64,000 bases of DNA from Hippophae tibetana. Lineage: Eukaryota > Streptophyta > Magnoliopsida > Rosales > Elaeagnaceae. A program made the translations under genes and the position numbers. Of the stretch, positions 38,152-51,013 are shown piece after piece; position 1 is the stretch's first letter, and every line of letters starts with the position of its first letter. The notes beneath the pieces were generated by a model, which was given only the letters and a program-made list of their open reading frames with translations, had not been told where the DNA came from and did not search any database. Where the stretch lies: NCBI GenBank assembly GCA_037013495.1, contig CM072801.1:79655816-79719815 (forward strand), given 5' to 3'.

Positions 38152-40110
38152 AGTTGTTGCAATTTACTGTTTCAAAAAAATAACTAATAATTTGGGTTGA
38201 AGCTTTAAACTATCATAACTTTCAATTCATGCATCCAAACGACTATTATAATAAATCAAATCGAAGCTCGTTTCGATTACTACAAAGACAACCTAGCATG
38301 ATTTGATTTATCCTTGTGTCTGAACCCAAGTTTCTTTATTTACCGTATTTACATACGTCTAAAAGTTTGGTCGTATCGTATGGACTTGTTTTTGGTTCTT
38401 GTTCCTTAGGCTTCAATTACGATCATCTTAACCACATTCATGGTTATTCAATAGTTCCTATTTCTTGGAGTTCCTGTAGTCCCAGGTTCTTCGCCTAAAG
38501 GATATAATTCATATGGAATCATAGCCATGGTTTCTGAAAATAGGTTCTCTACATGCTTATATCCGTTTTCTAATGTTATATTTTTATGAAACATAATTAT
38601 TTGATTGTTTATTGTGTTTTGGAGTCATAAATCACCTAAAATAGAAGGAATTTTAACCCTCAAGTCATGCACTTTTTTTAAATATTTTTGTCGTTGCTTT
38701 TGTCAATGGATTTATTTTCGTATTTTTCTTTGAATTCTTCCTATCTTTTTCTTGTTATTTTATTTATATGTTTAATTTATCTTTGTTCTTCTAAAAAACA
38801 AGAGAGTTGTTGCAATTCACTGTTTCGAAAAAATAACTAATAATTTGGGTTGAAGCTTTAAAATGTCATAACTTTCAATTCATGCATCCAAACGACTATT
38901 ATAATAAATCAAATCGGAGCTCGTTTCGATTACTACAAAGACAACCTAGCATGATTTGATTTCTCCTTGTGTCTGAACCCAAGTTTCTTTATTTACCCAA
39001 TTTACATAAGTCTAAAAGTTTGGTCGTATCATTTGGACATGTTTTTGGTTCTTGTTGCTTAGGCTTCAATTACGATCATCTTAACCACATTCATGGTTAA
39101 TCAATCGTTCCTATTTGTTGGAGTTCGTATAGTCCCAGGTTCTTCGCCTAAAGGATATAATTCATATGGAATCATAGCCATGGTTTCTGAAAATAGGTTC
39201 TCTACATGCTTATATCCGTTTTCTAATGTTATATTTTTCCAAAACATAATTATTTGATTGTTTATTGTATTTTTGAGTCATAAATCACACAAAATAGAAG
39301 GAATTTTCACCCTAAAGTCATACATTTTCTTTAAATATTTTTGTCGTTGCTTTTGTCATTGGATTTATTTTCGCATTTTTCATTGAATTCTTCCTATCTT
39401 TTTCTTGTTACTTTATTTATGTGTTTAATTTATCTTTTTTGTTCTAAAAAACAAGGGAGTTGTTGCAATTCTCTGTTTCGAAAAAATAACTAATAATTTT
39501 GGTTGAAGCTTGAAAATGTCATAACTTTCAATTCATGCATCCAAACGATTATTATAATAAATCAAATCGAAGCTCGTTTCGATTACTACAAAGACAACCT
39601 AGCATGATTTGATTTCTCCTTGTGTCTGAACCCAAGTTTATTTCTTTACCCTATTTACATACGTCTAAAAGTTTGGTCGTATCATATGGACATGTTTTTG
39701 GTTCTTGTTCCTTAGGCTTCAATTACGATCATCTTAACCACATTCATGGTTATTCAATCGTTCCTATTTGTTGGAGTTCGTATAGTCCCAGGTTCTTCGC
39801 CTAAAGGATATAATTCATATGGAATCATAGCCATGGTTTCTGAAAATAGGTTCTCTACATGCTTATATCCGTTTTCTAATGTTATATTTTTTCAAAACAT
39901 TATTATTTGATTGTTTATTGTATTTTTGAGTCATAAATCACTCAAAATAGAAGGAATTTTCACCCTAAAGTCTTGCATTTTCTTTAAATATTTTTTTCGT
40001 TGGTTTTGTCATTGGATTTATTTTCGCATTTTTCATTGAATTCTTCCTATCTTTTTCTTGTTACTTTATTTATGTGTTTAATTTATCTTTTTTCTTCTAA
40101 AAAACAAGAG
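37499..40110 (+). repeat. HOR F-A-B-C, copy 1 (4 units, 2,612 bp)
   Basis: Starts 37499 (F), 38152 (A), 38805 (B) and 39458 (C). Compared with the 7.6-19.4 kb HOR, A has tatttcttgg in place of tatttgttgg, B reads atcggag and acccaatttac, and C has cgtatcatatgg with the tail cattattattt and cgttggttttg. B has a private ggttaatcaatc. The F unit also closes the 33,134-38,151 block. Confidence 0.87.
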
Positions 40111-42722
40111 AGTTGTTGCAATTCACTGTTTCGAAAAAATAACTAATAATTTGGGTTGAAGCTTTAAAATGTCATAACTTTCAATTCATGCATCCAAACG
40201 ACTATTATAATAAATCAAATCGAAGCTCGTTTCGATTACTACAAAGAAAACCTAGCATGATTTCATTTCTCCTTGTGTCTGAACCCAAGTTAATTTATTT
40301 ACACTATTTACATACGTCTAAAAGTTTGGTCGTATCATATGGACTTGTTTTTGGTTCTTGTTGCTTAGGCTTCATTTACGATCATCTTAACCACATTCAT
40401 GGTTATTCAATCGTTCCTATTTGTTGGAGTTCGTATAGTCCCAGGTTCTTCGCCTAAAGGATATAATTCATATGGAATCATAGCCATGGTTTCTGAAAAT
40501 AGGTTCTCTAAATGCTTATATCCATTTTCTAATGTTATATTTTTTCAAAACATAATTATTTGATTGTCTATTGTATTTTTTAGTCATAAATCACTCAAAA
40601 TAGAAGGAATTTTCACCCTAAGGTTTTGCATTTTCTTTAAACATTTTTTTCGTTGTTTTTGTCATTGGATTTATTTTCGCATTTTTCATTGAATTCTTCC
40701 TATCTTTTTCTTGTTACTTTATTTATGTGTTTAATTTATCTTTTTTCTTCTAAAAAACAAGGGAGTTGTTGCAATTTACTGTTTCAAAAAAATAACTAAT
40801 AATTTGGGTTGAAGCTTTAAACTATCATAACTTTCAATTCATGCATCCAAACGACTATTATAATAAATCAAATCGAAGCTCGTTTCGATTACTACAAAGA
40901 AAACCTAGCATGATTTGATTTATCCTTGTGTCTGAACCCAAGTTTCTTTATTTACCGTATTTACATACGTCTAAAAGTTTGGTCGTATCGTATGGACTTG
41001 TTTTTGGTTCTTGTTCCTTAGGCTTCAATTACGATCATCTTAACCACATTCATGGTTATTCAATAGTTCCTATTTCTTGGAGTTCCTGTAGTCCCAGGTT
41101 CTTCGCCTAAAGGATATAATTCATATGGAATCATAGCCATGGTTTCTGAAAATAGGTTCTCTACATGCTTATATCCGTTTTCTAATGTTATATTTTTATG
41201 AAACATAATTATTTGATTGTTTATTGTGTTTTGGAGTCATAAATCACCTAAAATAGAAGGAATTTTAACCCTCAAGTCATGCACTTTCTTTAAATATTTT
41301 TGTCGTTGCTTTTGTCAATGGATTTATTTTCGTATTTTTCTTTGAATTCTTCCTATCTTTTTCTTGTTATTTTATTTATATGTTTAATTTATCTTTGTTC
41401 TTCTAAAAAACAAGAGAGTTGTTGCAATTCACTGTTTCGAAAAAATAACTAATAATTTGGGTTGAAGCTTTAAAATGTCATAACTTTCAATTCATGCATC
41501 CAAACGACTATTATAATAAATCAAATCGGAGCTCGTTTCGATTACTACAAAGACAACCTAGCATGATTTGATTTCTCCTTGTGTCTGAACCCAAGTTTCT
41601 TTATTTACCCAATTTACATAAGTCTAAAAGTTTGGTCGTATCATTTGGACATGTTTTTGGTTCTTGTTGCTTAGGCTTCAATTACGATCATCTTAACCAC
41701 ATTCATGGTTATTCAATCGTTCCTATTTGTTGGAGTTCGTATAGTCCCAGGTTCTTCGCCTAAAGGATATAATTCATATGGAATCATAGCCATGGTTTCT
41801 GAAAATAGGTTCTCTACATGCTTATATCCGTTTTCTAATGTTATATTTTTCCAAAACATAATTATTTGATTGTTTATTGTATTTTTGAGTCATAAATCAC
41901 ACAAAATAGAAGGAATTTTCACCCTAAAGTCATACATTTTCTTTAAATATTTTTGTCGTTGCTTTTGTCATTGGATTTATTTTCGCATTTTTCATTGAAT
42001 TCTTCCTATCTTTTTCTTGTTACTTTATTTATGTGTTTAATTTATCTTTTTTGTTCTAAAAAACAAGGGATTTGTTGCAATTCTCTGTTTCGAAAAAATA
42101 ACTAATAATTTTGGTTGAAGCTTGAAAATGTCATAACTTTCAATTCATGCATCCAAACGATTATTATAATAAATCAAATCGAAGCTCGTTTCGATTACTA
42201 CAAAGACAACCTAGCATGATTTGATTTCTCCTTGTGTCTGAACCCAAGTTTATTTCTTTACCCTATTTACATACGTCTAAAAGTTTGGTCGTATCATATG
42301 GACATGTTTTTGGTTCTTGTTCCTTAGGCTTCAATTACGATCATCTTAACCACATTCATGGTTATTCAATCGTTCCTATTTGTTGGAGTTCGTATAGTCC
42401 CAGGTTCTTCGCCTAAAGGATATAATTCATATGGAATCATAGCCATGGTTTCTGAAAATAGGTTCTCTACATGCTTATATCCGTTTTCTAATGTTATATT
42501 TTTTCAAAACATTATTATTTGATTGTTTATTGTATTTTTGAGTCATAAATCACTCAAAATAGAAGGAATTTTCACCCTAAAGTCTTGCATTTTCTTTAAA
42601 TATTTTTTTCGTTGGTTTTGTCATTGGATTTATTTTCGCATTTTTAATTGAATTCTTCCTATCTTTTTCTTGTTACTTTATTTATGTGTTTAATTTATCT
42701 TTTTTCTTCTAAAAAACAAGAG
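40111..42722 (+). repeat. HOR F-A-B-C, copy 2 (4 units, 2,612 bp)
   Basis: Starts 40111, 40764, 41417 and 42070, each exactly 2,612 bp after copy 1. The diagnostic variants are the same, including tatttcttgg in A and atcggag in B. Private differences include acaaagaaaacc in A, gggatttgttg at the start of C and tttttaattg in the C tail. Confidence 0.87.
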
Positions 42723-44681
42723 AGTTGTTGCAATTCACTGTTTCGAAAAAATAACTAATAATTTGGGTTGAAGCTTTAAAATGTCATAACTTTCAATTCA
42801 TGCATCCAAACGACTATTATAATAAATCAAATCGAAGCTCGTTTCGATTACTACAAAGAAAACCTAGCATGATTTCATTTCTCCTTGTGTCTGAACCCAA
42901 GTTAATTTATTTACACTATTTACATACGTCTAAAAGTTTGGTCGTATCATATGGACTTGTTTTTGGTTCTTGTTGCTTAGGCTTCATTTACGATCATCTT
43001 AACCACATTCATGGTTATTCAATCGTTCCTATTTGTTGGAGTTCGTATAGTCCCAGGTTCTTCGCCTAAAGGATATAATTCATATGGAATCATAGCCATG
43101 GTTTCTGAAAATAGGTTCTCTAAATGCTTATAACCATTTTCTAATGTTATATTTTTTCAAAACATAATTATTTGATTGTCTATTGTATTTTTTAGTCATA
43201 AATCACTCAAAATAGAAGGAATTTTCAACCTAAGGTTTTGCATTTTCTTTAAACATTTTTTTCGTTGTTTTTGTCATTGGATTTATTTTCGCATTTTTCA
43301 TTGAATTCTTCCTATCTTTTTCTTGTTACTTTATTTATGTGTTTAATTTATCTTTTTTCTTCTAAAAAACAAGGGAGTTGTTGCAATTTACTGTTTCAAA
43401 AAAATAACTAATAATTTGGGTTGAAGCTTTAAACTATCATAACTTTCAATTCATGCATCCAAACGACTATTATAATAAATCAAATCGAAGCTCGTTTCGA
43501 TTACTACAAAGACAACCTAGCATGATTTGATTTATCCTTGTGTCTGAACCCAAGTTTCTTTATTTACCGTATTTACATACGTCTAAAAGTTTGGTCGTAT
43601 CGTATGGACTTGTTTTTGGTTCTTGTTCCTTAGGCTTCAATTACGATCATCTTAACCACATTCATGGTTATTCAATAGTTCCTATTTCTTGGAGTTCCTG
43701 TAGTCCCAGGTTCTTCGCCTAAAGGATATAATTCATATGGAATCATAGCCATGGTTTCTGAAAATAGGTTCTCTACATGCTTATATCCGTTTTCTAATGT
43801 TATATTTTTATGAAACATAATTATTTGATTGTTTATTGTGTTTTGGAGTCATAAATCACCTAAAATAGAAGGAATTTTAACCCTCAAGTCTTGCACTTTC
43901 TTTAAATATTTTTGTCGTTGCTTTTGTCAATGGATTTATTTTCGTATTTTTCTTTGAATTCTTCCTATCTTTTTCTTGTTATTTTATTTATATGTTTAAT
44001 TTATCTTTGTTCTTCTAAAAAACAAGAGAGTTGTTGCAATTCACTATTTCGAAAAAATAACTAATAATTTGGGTTGAAGCTTTAAAATGTCATAACTTTC
44101 AATTCATGCATCCAAACGACTATTATAATAAATCAAATCGAAGCTCGTTTCGATTACTACAAAGACAACCTAGCATGATTTGATTTCTCCTTGTGTCTGA
44201 ACCCAAGTTTCTTTATTTACCCAATTTACATAAGTCTAAAAGTTTGGTCGTATCATTTGGACATGTTTTTGGTTCTTGTTGCTTAGGCTTCAATTACGAT
44301 CATCTTAACCACATTCATGGTTATTCAATCGGTCCTATTTGTTGGAGTTCGTATAGTCCCAGGTTCTTCGCCTAAAGGATATAATTCATATGGAATCATA
44401 GCCATGGTTTCTGAAAATAGGTTCTCTACATGCTTATATCCGTTTTCTAATGTTATATTTTTTCAAAACATTATTATTTGATTGTTTATTGTATTTTTGA
44501 GTCATAAATCACTCAAAATAGAAGGAATTTTCACCCTAAAGTCTTGCATTTTCTTTAAATATTTTTTTCGTTGGTTTTGTCATTGGATTTATTTTCGCAT
44601 TTTTCATTGAATTCTTCCTATCTTTTTCTTGTTACTTTATTTATGTGTTTAATTTATCTTTTTTCTTCTAAAAAACAAGAG
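42723..44681 (+). repeat. HOR F-A-(B/C), copy 3 shortened by one unit (1,959 bp)
   Basis: Starts 42723 (F), 43376 (A) and 44029 (B/C hybrid). The last unit has the B front (acccaatttacataag, catttggacatg) but the C tail (caaaacattattattt, cactcaaaatag, cgttggttttg). One unit was lost by a B-to-C exchange within the interval after about offset 330. A following F is absent; an E unit comes next. Confidence 0.85.
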
Positions 44682-45334
44682 AGTTGTTGCAATTCACTGT
44701 TTCGAAAAAATAACTAATAATTTGGGTTGAAGCTTTAAAATGTCATAAATTTCAATTCATGCATGCAAACGACTATTATAATAAATCAAATCGAAGCTCG
44801 TTTCGATTACTACAAAGACAACCTAGCATGATTTGATTTCTCCTTGTGTCGGAACCCAAGTTTATTTCTATACCCTATTTACATACGTCTAAAAGTTTGG
44901 TCGTATCATATGGACATGTTTTTGGTTCTTGTTCCTTAGGCTTCAATTACGATCATCTTAACCACATTCATGGTCATTCAATCGTTCCTATTTGTGGGAG
45001 TTTATATAGTCCCAGGTTCTTCGCCTAAAGGATATAAGTCATATGGAATCATAGCCATGGTTTCTGAAAATAGGTTCTCTACATGCTTATATCCGTTTTC
45101 TAATGTTATATTTTTACAAAACATTATTATTTGATTGTTTATTGTATTTTTGATTCATAAATCACTCAAAATAGAAGGAATTTTCACCCTAAACTCTTCC
45201 ATTTTCTTTAAATATTTTTGTCGTTGCTTTTGTCATTGGATTTATTTTCGCATTTTTCATTGAATTCTTCCTATCTTTTTCTTGTTACTTTATTTATGTG
45301 TTTAATTTATCTTTTTTCTTCTAAAAAACAAGAG

Positions 45335-45781
45335 AGTTGTTGCAATTCACTGTTTCGAAAAAATAACTAATAATTTGGGTTGAAGCTTTAAAATGTCATA
45401 AATTTCAATTCATGCATGCAAACGACTATTATAATAAATCAAATTGAAGCTCGTTTCGATTACTACAAAGACAACCTAGCATGATTTTATTTCTCCTTGT
45501 GTCTGAACTCAAGTTTATTTATTTACCCTATTTACATACGTCTAAAAGTTTGGTCGTATCATATGGACTTGTTTTTGGTTCTTGTTGCTTAGGCTTCAAT
45601 TACGATCATCTTAACCACATTCATGGTTATTCAATCGTAAGTCTTGCATTTTCTTTAAATATTTTTTTCGTTGCTTTTGTCATTGGATTTATTTTCGCAT
45701 TTTTCATTGAATTCTTCCTATCTTTTTCTTGTTACTTTATTTATGTGTTTAATTTATCTTTTTTCTTCAAAAAAACAAGGG
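45335..45781 (+). repeat. Truncated monomer S, copy 6 (unit 72, 447 bp)
   Basis: The 206-bp deletion joins at 45638/45639. The haplotype is the same as in units 5, 37 and 55 and it ends in ttcttcaaaaaaac. It is preceded by E and followed by H, the same neighbours as copy 1 at 2,613. This is the last truncated unit; none occurs in the final 18 kb. Confidence 0.94.
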
Positions 45782-47074
45782 AGTTGTTGCAATTCACTGT
45801 TTCGAAAAAATAACTAATAATTTTGGTTGAAGCTTTAAAATGTCATAACTTTCAATTAATGCATCCAAACGACTATTATAATAAATCAAATCAAAGCTCG
45901 TTTCGATTACTACAAAGACAACCTAGCATGATTTTATTACTCCTTGTGTCTGAACTCAAGTTTATTTATTTACCCTATTTACATACGTCTAAAATTTTGG
46001 TCGTATCATATGGATTTGTTTTTGGTTCTTGTTGCTTATGCTTCAATTACGATCATCTTAACCACATTCATGGTTATTCAATCGTTCCTATTTGTGGGAG
46101 TTCGTATAGTCCCAGGTTCTTCGCCTAAAGGATATAAGTCATATGGAATCATAGCTATGGTTTCTGAAAATAGGTTCTCTACATGCTTATATCCATTTTC
46201 TAATTTTATATTTTTACAAAACATTATTATTATATTGTTTATTGTATTTTTGACTCATAAATCACTCAAAATAGAAGGATTTTTCACCCTAAAGTCTTGC
46301 ATTTTCTTTAAATATTTTTGTCGTTGCTTTTGTCATTGGATTTATTTTCGCATTTTTCATTGAATTCTTCCTATCTTTTTCTTGTTACTTTATTTATGTG
46401 TTTAATTTATCTTTTTTCTTCTAAAAAACAAGAGAGTTGTTGCAATTCACTGTTTCGAAAAAATAACTAATAATTTGGGTTGAAGCTTTAAAATGTCATA
46501 AATTTCAATTCATGCATGCAAACGACTATTATAATAAATCAAATCGAAGCTCGTTTCGATTACTACAAAGACAACCTAGCATGATTTTATTTCTCCTTGT
46601 GTCTGAACGCAAGTTTATTTATTTACCCTATTTACATACGTCTAAAAGTTTGGTCGTATCATATGGACTTGTTTTTGGTTCTTGTTGCTTAGGCTTCAAT
46701 TACGATCATCTTAACCACATTCATGGTCATTCAATCGTTCCTATTTGTGGGAGTTCGTATAGTCCCAGGTTCTTCGCCTAAAGGATATAAGTCATATGGA
46801 ATCATAGCCATGGTTTCTGAAAATAGGTTCCCTACATGCTTATATCCGTTTTCTAATGTTATATTTTTTCAAAACATAATTATTTGATTGTTTATTGTAT
46901 TTTTGAGTCATAAATCACTCAAAATAGAAGGAATTTTCACCCTAAAGTCTTGCATTTTCTTTAAATATTTTTTTCGTTGCTTTTGTCATTGGATTTATTT
47001 TCGCATTTTTCATTGAATTCTTCCTATCTTTTTCTTGTTACTTTATTTATGTGTTTAATTGATCTTTTTTCTTC

Positions 47075-47090
47075 TAAAAAACTAAAAAAC
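47075..47090 (+). repeat. 8-bp tandem duplication in the junction A-tract (unit 74)
   Basis: taaaaaac is present twice in a row, lengthening unit 74 to 661 bp. The only other occurrence is at 56,876-56,891 in unit 89, in the same sequence context. The preceding attgatc (for atttatc) is also shared, so the two are copies rather than independent slippage events. Confidence 0.92.
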
Positions 47091-47748
47091 AAGGGAGTTG
47101 TTGCAATTCACTGTTTCGATAAAATAACTAATAATTTTGGTTGAAGCTTTAAAATGTCATAACTTTCAATTCATGCATCCAAACGATTATTATAATAAAT
47201 CAAATCGAAACTCGTTTCTATTACTACAAAGACAACCTAGCATGATTTGATTTCTCCTTGTGTCTGAACCCAAGTTTATTTCTTTACCCTATTTACATAC
47301 GTCTAAAAGTTTGGTCGTATCATATGGACATGTTTTTGGTTCTTGTTCCTTAGGCTTCAATTACGATCATCTTAACCACATTCATGGTCATTCAATCGTT
47401 CCTATTTGTGGGAGTTCATATAGTCCCAGGTTCTTCGCCTAAAGGATATAAGTCATATGGAATCATAGCCATGGTTTCTGAAAATAGGTTCTCTACATGC
47501 TTATATCCGTTTTCTAATGTTATATTTTTACAAAATATTATTATTTGATTGTTTATTGTATTTTTGATTCATAAATCACTCAAAATAGAAGGAATTTTCA
47601 CCCTAAAGTCTTACATTTTCTTTAAATATTTTTGTCGTTGCTTTTGTCATTGGATTTATTTTCGCATTTTTCATTGAATTCTTCCTATCTTTTTCTTGTT
47701 ACTTTATTTATGTGTTTAATTTATCTTTTTTCTTCTAAAAAACAAGAG

Positions 47749-50700
47749 AGTTGTTGCAATTCACTGTTTCGAAAAAATAACTAATAATTTGGGTTGAAGC
47801 TTTAAAATGTCATAAATTTCAATTCATGCATGCAAACGACTATTATAATTAATCAAATCGAAGCTCGTTTCGATTACTACAAAGACAACCTAGCATGATT
47901 TTATTTCTCCTTGTGTCTGAACCAAAGTTTATTTATTTACCCTATTTACATACGTCTAAAAGTTTGGTCGTATCATATGGACTTGTTTTTGGTTCTTGTT
48001 GCTTAGGCTTCAATTACGATCATCTTAACCACATTCATGGTTATTCAATTGTTCCTATTTGTTGGAGTTCCTGTAGTCCCTGGTTCTTCACCTAAAGGAT
48101 ATAATTCATATGGAATCATAGCCATGGTTTCTGAAAATAGGTTCTCTACATGCTTATATCCGTTTTCTAATGTTATATTTTTTCAAAACATAATTATTTG
48201 ATTGTTTATTGTATTTTTGAGTCATAAATCACTCAAAATATAATAAATTTTCACCCTAAAGTCTTGCATTTTCTTTAAATATTTTTTTCGTTGCTTTTGT
48301 CATTGGATTTATTTTCGCATTTTTCATTGAATTCTTCCTATCTTTTTCTTGGTACTTTATTTATGTGTTTAATTTATCTTTGTTCTTCTAAAAAACAAGA
48401 GAGTTGTTGCAATTCACTGTTTCGAAAAAATAACTAATAATTTGGGTTGAAGCTTTAAAATGTCATAACTTTCAATTCATGCATCCAAACGACTATTATA
48501 ATAAATCAAATCGAAGCTCGTTTCGATTACTACAAAGAAAACCTAGCATGATTTCATTTCTCCTTGTGTCTGAACCCAAGTTAATTTATTTACACTATTT
48601 ACATACGTCTAAAAGTTTGGTCGTATCATATGGACTTGTTTTTGGTTCTTGTTGCTTAGGCTTCATTTACGATCATCTTAACCACATTCATGGTTATTCA
48701 ATCGTTCCTATTTGTTGGAGTTCGTATAGTCCCAGGTTCTTCGCCTAAAGGATATAATTCATATGGAATCATAGCCATGGTTTCTGAAAATAGGTTCTCT
48801 AAATGCTTATATCCATTTTCTAATGTTATATTTTTTCAAAACATAATTATTTGATTGTCTATTGTATTTTTTAGTCATAAATCACTCAAAATAGAAGGAA
48901 TTTTCACCCTAAGGTTTTGCATTTTCTTTAAACATTTTTTTCGTTGTTTTTGTCATTGGATTTATTTTCGCATTTTTCATTGAATTCTTCCTATCTTTTT
49001 CTTGTTACTTTATTTATGTGTTTAATTTATCTTTTTTCTTCTAAAAAACAAGGGAGTTGTTGCAATTTACTGTTTCAAAAAAATAACTAATAATTTGGGT
49101 TGAAGCTTTAAACTATCATAACTTTCAATTCATGCATCCAAACGACTATTATAATAAATCAAATCGAAGCTCGTTTCGATTACTACAAAGACAACCTAGC
49201 ATGATTTGATTTATCCTTGTGTCTGAACCCAAGTTTCTTTATTTACCGTATTTACATACGTCTAAAAGTTTGGTCGTATCGTATGGACTTGTTTTTGGTT
49301 CTTGTTCCTTAGGCTTCAATTACGATCATCTTAACCACATTCATGGTTATTCAATAGTTCCTATTTCTTGGAGTTCCTGTAGTCCCAGGTTCTTCGCCTA
49401 AAGGATATAATTCATATGGAATCATAGCCATGGTTTCTGAAAATAGGTTCTCTACATGCTTATATCCGTTTTCTAATGTTATATTTTTATGAAACATAAT
49501 TATTTGATTGTTTATTGTGTTTTGGAGTCATAAATCACCTAAAATAGAAGGAATTTTAACCCTCAAGTCATGCACTTTCTTTAAATATTTTTGTCGTTGC
49601 TTTTGTCAATGGATTTATTTTCGTATTTTTCTTTGAATTCTTCCTATCTTTTTCTTGTTATTTTATTTATATGTTTAATTTATCTTTGTTCTTCTAAAAA
49701 ACAAGAGAGTTGTTGCAATTCACTGTTTCGAAAAAATAACTAATAATTTGGGTTGAAGCTTTAAAATGTCATAACTTTCAATTCATGCATCCAAACGACT
49801 ATTATAATAAATCAAATCGAAGCTCGTTTCGATTACTACAAAGACAACCTAGCATGATTTGATTTCTCCTTGTGTCTGAACCCAAGTTTCTTTATTTACC
49901 CAATTTACATAAGTCTAAAAGTTTGGTCGTATCATTTGGACATGTTTTTGGTTCTTGTTGCTTAGGCTTCAATTACGATCATCTTAACCACATTCATGGT
50001 TATTCAATCGTTCCTATTTGTTGGAGTTCGTATAGTCCCAGGTTCTTCGCCTAAAGGATATAATTCATATGGAATCATAGCCATGGTTTCTGAAAATAGG
50101 TTCTCTACATGCTTATATCCGTTTTCTAATGTTATATTTTTCCAAAACATAATTATTTGATTGTTTATTGTATTTTTGAGTCATAAATCACACAAAATAG
50201 AAGGAATTTTCACCCTAAAGTCATACATTTTCTTTAAATATTTTTGTCGTTGCTTTTGTCATTGGATTTATTTTCGCATTTTTCATTGAATTCTTCCTAT
50301 CTTTTTCTTGTTACTTTATTTATGTGTTTAATTTATCTTTTTTGTTCTAAAAAACAAGGGAGTTGTTGCAATTCTCTGTTTCGAAAAAATAACTAATAAT
50401 TTTGGTTGAAGCTTGAAAATGTCATAACTTTCAATTCATGCATCCAAACGATTATTATAATAAATCAAATCGAAGCTCGTTTCGATTACTACAAAGACAA
50501 CCTAGAATGAGATGATTTCTCCTTGTGTCTGAACCCAAGTTTATTTCTTTACCCTATTTACATACGTCTAAAAGTTTGGTCGTATCATATGGACATGTTT
50601 TTGGTTCTTGTTCCTTAGGCTTCAATTACGATCATCTTAACCACATTCATGGTTATTCAATCGTTCCTATTTGTTGGAGTTCGTATAGTCCCAGGTTCTT

Positions 50701-51013
50701 CGCCTAAAGGATATAATTCATATGGAATCATAGCCATGGTTTCTGAAAATAGGTTCTCTACATGCTTATATCCGTTTTCTAATGTTATATTTTTTCAAAA
50801 CATTATTATTTGATTGTTTATTGTATTTTTGAGTCATAAATCACTCAAAATAGAAGGAATTTTCACCCTAAAGTCTTGCATTTTCTTTAAATATTTTTTT
50901 CGTTGGTTTTGTCATTGGATTTATTTTCGCATTTTTCATTGAATTCTTCCTATCTTTTTCTTGTTACTTTATTTATGTGTTTAATTTATCTTTTTTCTTC
51001 TAAAAAACAAGAG
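47749..51013 (+). repeat. Units 76-80: J-F-A-B-C
   Basis: Starts 47749 (J), 48402 (F), 49055 (A), 49708 (B) and 50361 (C). F-A-B-C is a fourth copy of the 2,612-bp tetramer (A has tatttcttgg; C has cgttggttttg). J carries private changes (cctggttcttc, aatataataaatt). C has a private gaatgagatg. J leading directly into F-A-B-C continues the long order seen at 6,326 and 36,846. Confidence 0.85.

Larger units (their letters stand above)
44682..47748 (+). repeat. Units 71-75: E-S-H-G-E block
   Basis: Starts 44682 (E, with gtcggaac as in unit 4), 45335 (S), 45782 (H), 46435 (G-like, 661 bp) and 47096 (E). The front of unit 71 is G/J-like (ataaatttc, catgcatgc) before it becomes E. Unit 74 reads gaacgcaag and catggtcattc, unlike the G units further left. 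Unit 75 has gataaaataac and cgaaactcgtttctatt, found again only in unit 90. Confidence 0.83.

Noticed and set aside
39995..40015. ttcgttgg in some C and related units, resembling the start of a CENP-B box
   Set aside because: The essential downstream CGGG part is absent (the sequence continues with ttttgtc), and most units read ttcgttgc or gtcgttgc here.
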